A stretch of DNA of 17,234 bases, taken from positions 1 to 17,234 of the forward strand of contig JAGGRS010000149.1 in the NCBI GenBank assembly GCA_021159475.1, in the 5' to 3' direction. Position numbers and translations under genes: made by a program. Positions 16,801-17,234 of this stretch are shown piece by piece; within the stretch, counting starts at the first letter, position 1, and each line of letters opens with the position of its first letter. Below the pieces are notes generated by a model, which saw only the letters and a program-made list of their open reading frames with translations, was not told the origin of the DNA and ran no database searches. This DNA is from Candidatus Methanophagales archaeon (GTDB taxonomy: Archaea; Halobacteriota; Syntropharchaeia; Alkanophagales; Methanospirareceae).

Positions 16801-16932
16801 GGGGGCAAGAATCGTAACGATTGTGGAGTCCTCTCCAGGCTGCGCACGTGTAACCCCCAACGGCACAAACACTTGCGCCATGAACAACACCAATACCAAC
16901 CCAGCAGCTAACTGCATGCACTTATTCTTCAT
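10867..16932 (-). CDS. Giant secreted, membrane-anchored CobN-like protein with nested beta-sandwich repeats
   Basis: A 2021-residue protein. A signal peptide (1-29, cleavage likely after VTRA) leads into carboxypeptidase-regulatory/CnaB-like repeats (about 35-567, motif D-E-N-G-x-F-x-F-x-N-L-P-A-G-x-Y-T). The CobN/BchH homology is in two parts: about 568-1300, and about 1437-1930. The first holds G-R-H-G-T-Q-E-W-L-P-G-K (E1098 equals the essential Glu of chelatase large subunits) and EGVMAKRRGNAVMIDHLTP. The second holds LPTGRNFYGFD, FFGGLSMAVREITGKTPD, NPYWIKGMMEHGYAGA and, near 1897, C-C-H-H-T-C-G-N-P. A repeat unit (about 1305-1430) separates the two. A charged linker and one C-terminal membrane helix (about 1995-2018, ending KRR) anchor it outside. 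Many N-x-S/T sequons fit a glycosylated surface protein. CobN normally works in the cytosol with CobS/CobT ATPases; neither is here and ATP is not available outside. I infer binding or delivery of cobalt or a tetrapyrrole. No frame break is seen. Confidence 0.92.
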   Translation of the reverse strand: MKNKCMQLAAGLVLVLFMAQVFVPLGVTRAQPGEDSTIVTILAPSTQTGDGGTFTFINLPAGTYTLTAYMESGMGNALGTVTVTLGEGEHNGSVVINASVAQATEEALKAAKNATVSYNSSAPPGTGSISGNARILMGHTYVGVPGITVLITGYNGTGSLEEYAYMESAPATVTCEGGYFRFKNLPAGNYTLTGYAAGENPMGVMCYAVGNVTLELSEGEKINDAVVRLEPSDETGVNAAKALNASYLNNGLGGDGMITGTALIHMGEHGPYMGIANTTVAITAYDGNGSLEGVEGVRLECIESPKVITDENGFFEFTNLPPGSYTFIAHKYTPSMAPGMPSINETVSFMVNLSEGEHYSAGEILLNTTDNAEFVASLSQRKVLYELEGSVGRGIVNGTILSAGMGGVPSPTEGVTVYLYSYAGEGSLADVNKEPVSNVFDAPKVTTDAGGAFTFTHLPAGNYTITALYESPSGIAIGNLTVNIEAGEHISDIKLWLNRSIDSKTAKAIKNTTYVNSGGPYGTGSISGMVLIEMPQGSSNAQPVSSALVIITSYTGDGNLGCVNREPKMAFFFLSDADIFLTKKAAENIGLNISVYNNYRIPPDLNLTTYDVIFADRLVTEPIQNVVVPILDAAKENNVSVICTHPAELSNIDLAEHPNIMQYWSSRNIRNMERLLVYLGIEFCGLDGVIEEPSVIPEEGIYHPGADRIFENLTEYLEWYENDTGTHHVYNPDNLTIGIVFWKERYGTGETGVVDKFIETIEERGGNVIAAYPPFLLFEENITKIFMKDDEPAVDIMIDLGLGMGPLSVMVKQRRYLELLNVPVMKCIELYSPIEEWKNGTTGKGPYFNMQIPVMEIAGETEFIVVGGRVYNETYDVSLLQPINSQVEWAVDRAFSWGNLHYKNNSEKKVAIIYYHHSVGNDSCLVASNLDVAPSIVNLLHAMEDRGYTLGDDIPTDKELLDLVLKQGRNIGIWVPDQIKYVAENYDVALVPEDEYLSWFEELPEKKRKEVIERWGPPPGEIMVYENESGKYIVIPKISLGNILVAPQPSRAAEQNMTALYHDKSVPPTHQYIAFYYWLSHVYGADAIVYVGRHGTQEWLPGKGVGLSVEDCWPAILIQDMPVVYLYEVEGIGEGVMAKRRGNAVMIDHLTPVIVAAGLYGNLSNLEQTIPLYEQEENGTLKSKYREQIIEMCRDLDLDHDLGVDLNEIAAGNETVFEEFLDEMHDYLLEIKKEYMPYGLHILGKPLSNDSVVDMTKSLLGYEFMDYIKSMNISENQTRMLLEEVIINGTSPKEAQEKVLGTSENVTEPASENMTVLARTTADENGNYTFSNLTAGNYTITAVKYIPAMNFWVAGSVNISIDDGELHNDIDVWLTSGEDAKTTANDILNATVNSSGLTGTSSVSGCVLVSAMGTVMKMDGATVVISRQSSGEEEQEETPLTNYLNLARVYADNLRECMNEIPRTLDALEGKYILPGPSNDPIRNPDALPTGRNFYGFDPNIVPTKPAWAVGKELIDQLLSQYYNGTDESYPKKIGFVMFSFNTMKDLGVLESELFYLLGVEPVWDKNGNVIDVRLIPIEDLGRPRIDVVVTMSGIYRENWPHQIELINKAVRLASESDDSPYHRNFVNESTQSTYNWLIEHNYTESQARELSLIRIFGPPDGVWGVGGFRGAIGGSGTWENESTLADLYIRNMANVYGDTIWGAQYVDLFKQNLNGTEVALFGWSSHSHSVLGIDHTFEFFGGLSMAVREITGKTPDMYINNLKNPDGARLETLSHVIMRDLRSMYFNPYWIKGMMEHGYAGAREIATVMTNLWGWDVTCPDVITEEMWNEMYSIYVQDKYDMGLKDWFDENNPYAEQSIIARMLEAIRKGYWTPSEDVKTALAETYQKSVEKYGVTCCHHTCGNPLLQDYIQGILSVPEEPPEQRTYFRTGGGGARLAEAEEEMGEGLANMTETRGVSKTGEELKKPPEEASEKKGKVMKEEKTEKPSPAFPVSGAPLMGIIAVIVVLVLIGIGLGLKRR
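12640..13020 (-). repeat. Repeat unit nested between the two CobN halves
   Basis: Residues about 1305-1430 read A-D-E-N-G-N-Y-T-F-S-N-L-T-A-G-N-Y-T, then I-D-D-G-E-L-H, a linker with LNATVNSSGLTGT, and then a first-half S-S-V-S-G-C-V-L. This is a second-half plus first-half pair of the same repeat as the N-terminal block, located where ordinary CobN proteins have continuous chelatase sequence. Confidence 0.75.
15370..16830 (-). repeat. N-terminal beta-sandwich repeat block of the CobN-like protein
   Basis: About four units of 110-140 codons. Each has a first half (G-x-I-x-G, one to two strands, V-x-I-T-x-Y-x-G-x-G-S-L), a second half (T-D-x-x-G-x-F-x-F-x-N-L-P-A-G-x-Y-T, then L-x-E-G-E-H) and a linker with A-K-A-x-x-N-A-T/S and N-S. 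The first unit, next to the signal peptide, has only the second half. Typical of carboxypeptidase-regulatory/SpaA-like surface stalk domains. The second-half motif is also visible in the DNA at about 15540, 15965, 16365 and 16745. Confidence 0.75.
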
Positions 16933-16979
16933 TTTACCTCAAATGGGAGGTAGTCCTGGAAATGGCATATAAAACTTTC
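16933..16979 (-). promoter_or_regulatory. Promoter and ribosome site of the CobN-like gene
   Basis: On the minus strand AGAAAGTTTTATATG (about 16965-16979) is a strong BRE/TATA match. A start near 16942 would leave a very short leader. TTGAGGTAAAATG contains GAGGT just before ATG 16932, which fixes the start. This is the only clear promoter seen for the minus-strand cobalamin unit. The spacer on to 17082 shows no riboswitch-like conserved boxes that I can recognise. Confidence 0.6.
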
Positions 16980-17082
16980 TATTTTCAATTTCAGCATAAG
17001 AGTTATGACCCAGATAGCTAACAAAATTGTGGAATATCCAGCGAGAAAGAAATTTTTTGCTTGTAGTTGTGGTCAGTTAATT

Positions 17083-17234
17083 CTACTCTGTCGCATTTTC
17101 CGGCACGTATATTACCTCACCCGTTGTCAGCCGGTATGCGGTCCCCAACTTCCTGCCTTGTCCGCCCGCGACCTGCTCTGTCATATTCATCACCTTTATC
17201 TCCTGCCCCTTCTTGATAATCACCTGCATATTCT
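17083..17234 (-). CDS. C-terminal part of an unidentified protein (partial at window edge)
   Basis: A minus-strand frame enters from the right edge and ends at TAG (complement of 17083-17085). From the internal ATG at 17229 it reads 48 residues: a basic strand-like start (MQVIIKKGQEIKV), a polar middle with GGQGRKLG, and an ending T-T-G-E-V-I-Y-V-P-E-N-A-T-E. The frame is also open for one codon before that ATG, so it may simply be the tail of a longer gene. The TTGEVIYVPEN end suggests a beta-rich protein. No family is recognised. It lies upstream of, and in the same direction as, the CobN-like gene, but with a promoter in between. Confidence 0.5.
   Translation of the reverse strand, partial: NMQVIIKKGQEIKVMNMTEQVAGGQGRKLGTAYRLTTGEVIYVPENATE

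Noticed and set aside
10867..16932. Two CobN genes fused, or a frameshift-joined pair
   Set aside because: The frame is continuous, and the two CobN segments correspond to consecutive, non-overlapping parts of one CobN domain.
16980..17082. Cobalamin riboswitch upstream of the CobN-like gene
   Set aside because: No B12-box-like conserved sequence or suitable stem pattern was recognised, and the predicted leader is too short to hold one.
1..17234. CRISPR array, tRNA, rRNA or insertion sequence
   Set aside because: No spaced direct repeats of CRISPR type, no tRNA cloverleaf, no rRNA signature and no transposase motif or terminal inverted repeats were seen; the only direct repeats are protein-domain repeats and one 12-base tandem.

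Overview
This window looks like a piece of an archaeal chromosome, from a strictly anaerobic euryarchaeon of the methanogen / methane- or alkane-oxidiser type. The evidence is a group II (thermosome-type) chaperonin paralogue, an archaeal-style PolX with a PHP domain, a Clp1/Grc3-type RNA kinase, a DRG-type GTPase, a PaREP1-family protein, archaeal BRE/TATA promoters with short or absent leaders, and a giant secreted CobN-like protein with a C-terminal membrane anchor. Base composition is near 50 % GC. An ANME-1-like or related lineage is a guess from gene content only.

Region 1 (1-437) holds the tail of an unidentified gene, a truncated MNT-type nucleotidyltransferase, and about 200 bases of apparent gene debris. 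Region 2 (438-1712, +) is a single protein with a kinase-like catalytic loop in which the usual catalytic Asp appears to be missing. Region 3 (1737-5309, -) is a two-gene unit: a very divergent group II chaperonin followed, after 9 bases, by PolX. The chaperonin has lost several canonical ATPase residues, including the hydrolytic Asp of the D-A-L motif. Region 4 (5430-8503, +) carries a PflA-related radical SAM protein with extra Cys clusters, a Clp1/Grc3-type polynucleotide kinase and a DRG/Obg-type GTPase; the last two are 7 bases apart. A PaREP1 protein with its own promoter follows (8579-9067, +).

Region 5 (9119-16932, -) is a cobalamin/cobalt cluster, read right to left. A 2021-residue CobN-like protein comes first, then a stand-alone CbiG C-terminal (CobE-type) domain, a decayed CbiH/CobJ methyltransferase remnant, and CbiD. 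The giant protein has a signal peptide, carboxypeptidase-regulatory/CnaB-like repeats, a C-terminal membrane segment and many N-glycosylation sequons, so it should sit on the outer face of the membrane. Its CobN domain is cut in two. The first half sits in a loop of one beta-sandwich repeat, and the second half follows an orphan half-repeat whose missing half-type is found at the extreme N terminus. The tail of another minus-strand gene lies at the right edge (17083-17234).

The most noteworthy system is the surface-anchored, repeat-nested CobN linked to anaerobic (early cobalt insertion) corrin genes. This points to capture of cobalt or a tetrapyrrole at the cell surface rather than classic CobNST chelation. 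The hydrolysis-impaired chaperonin paralogue and the cbiH remnant are the next most interesting points.
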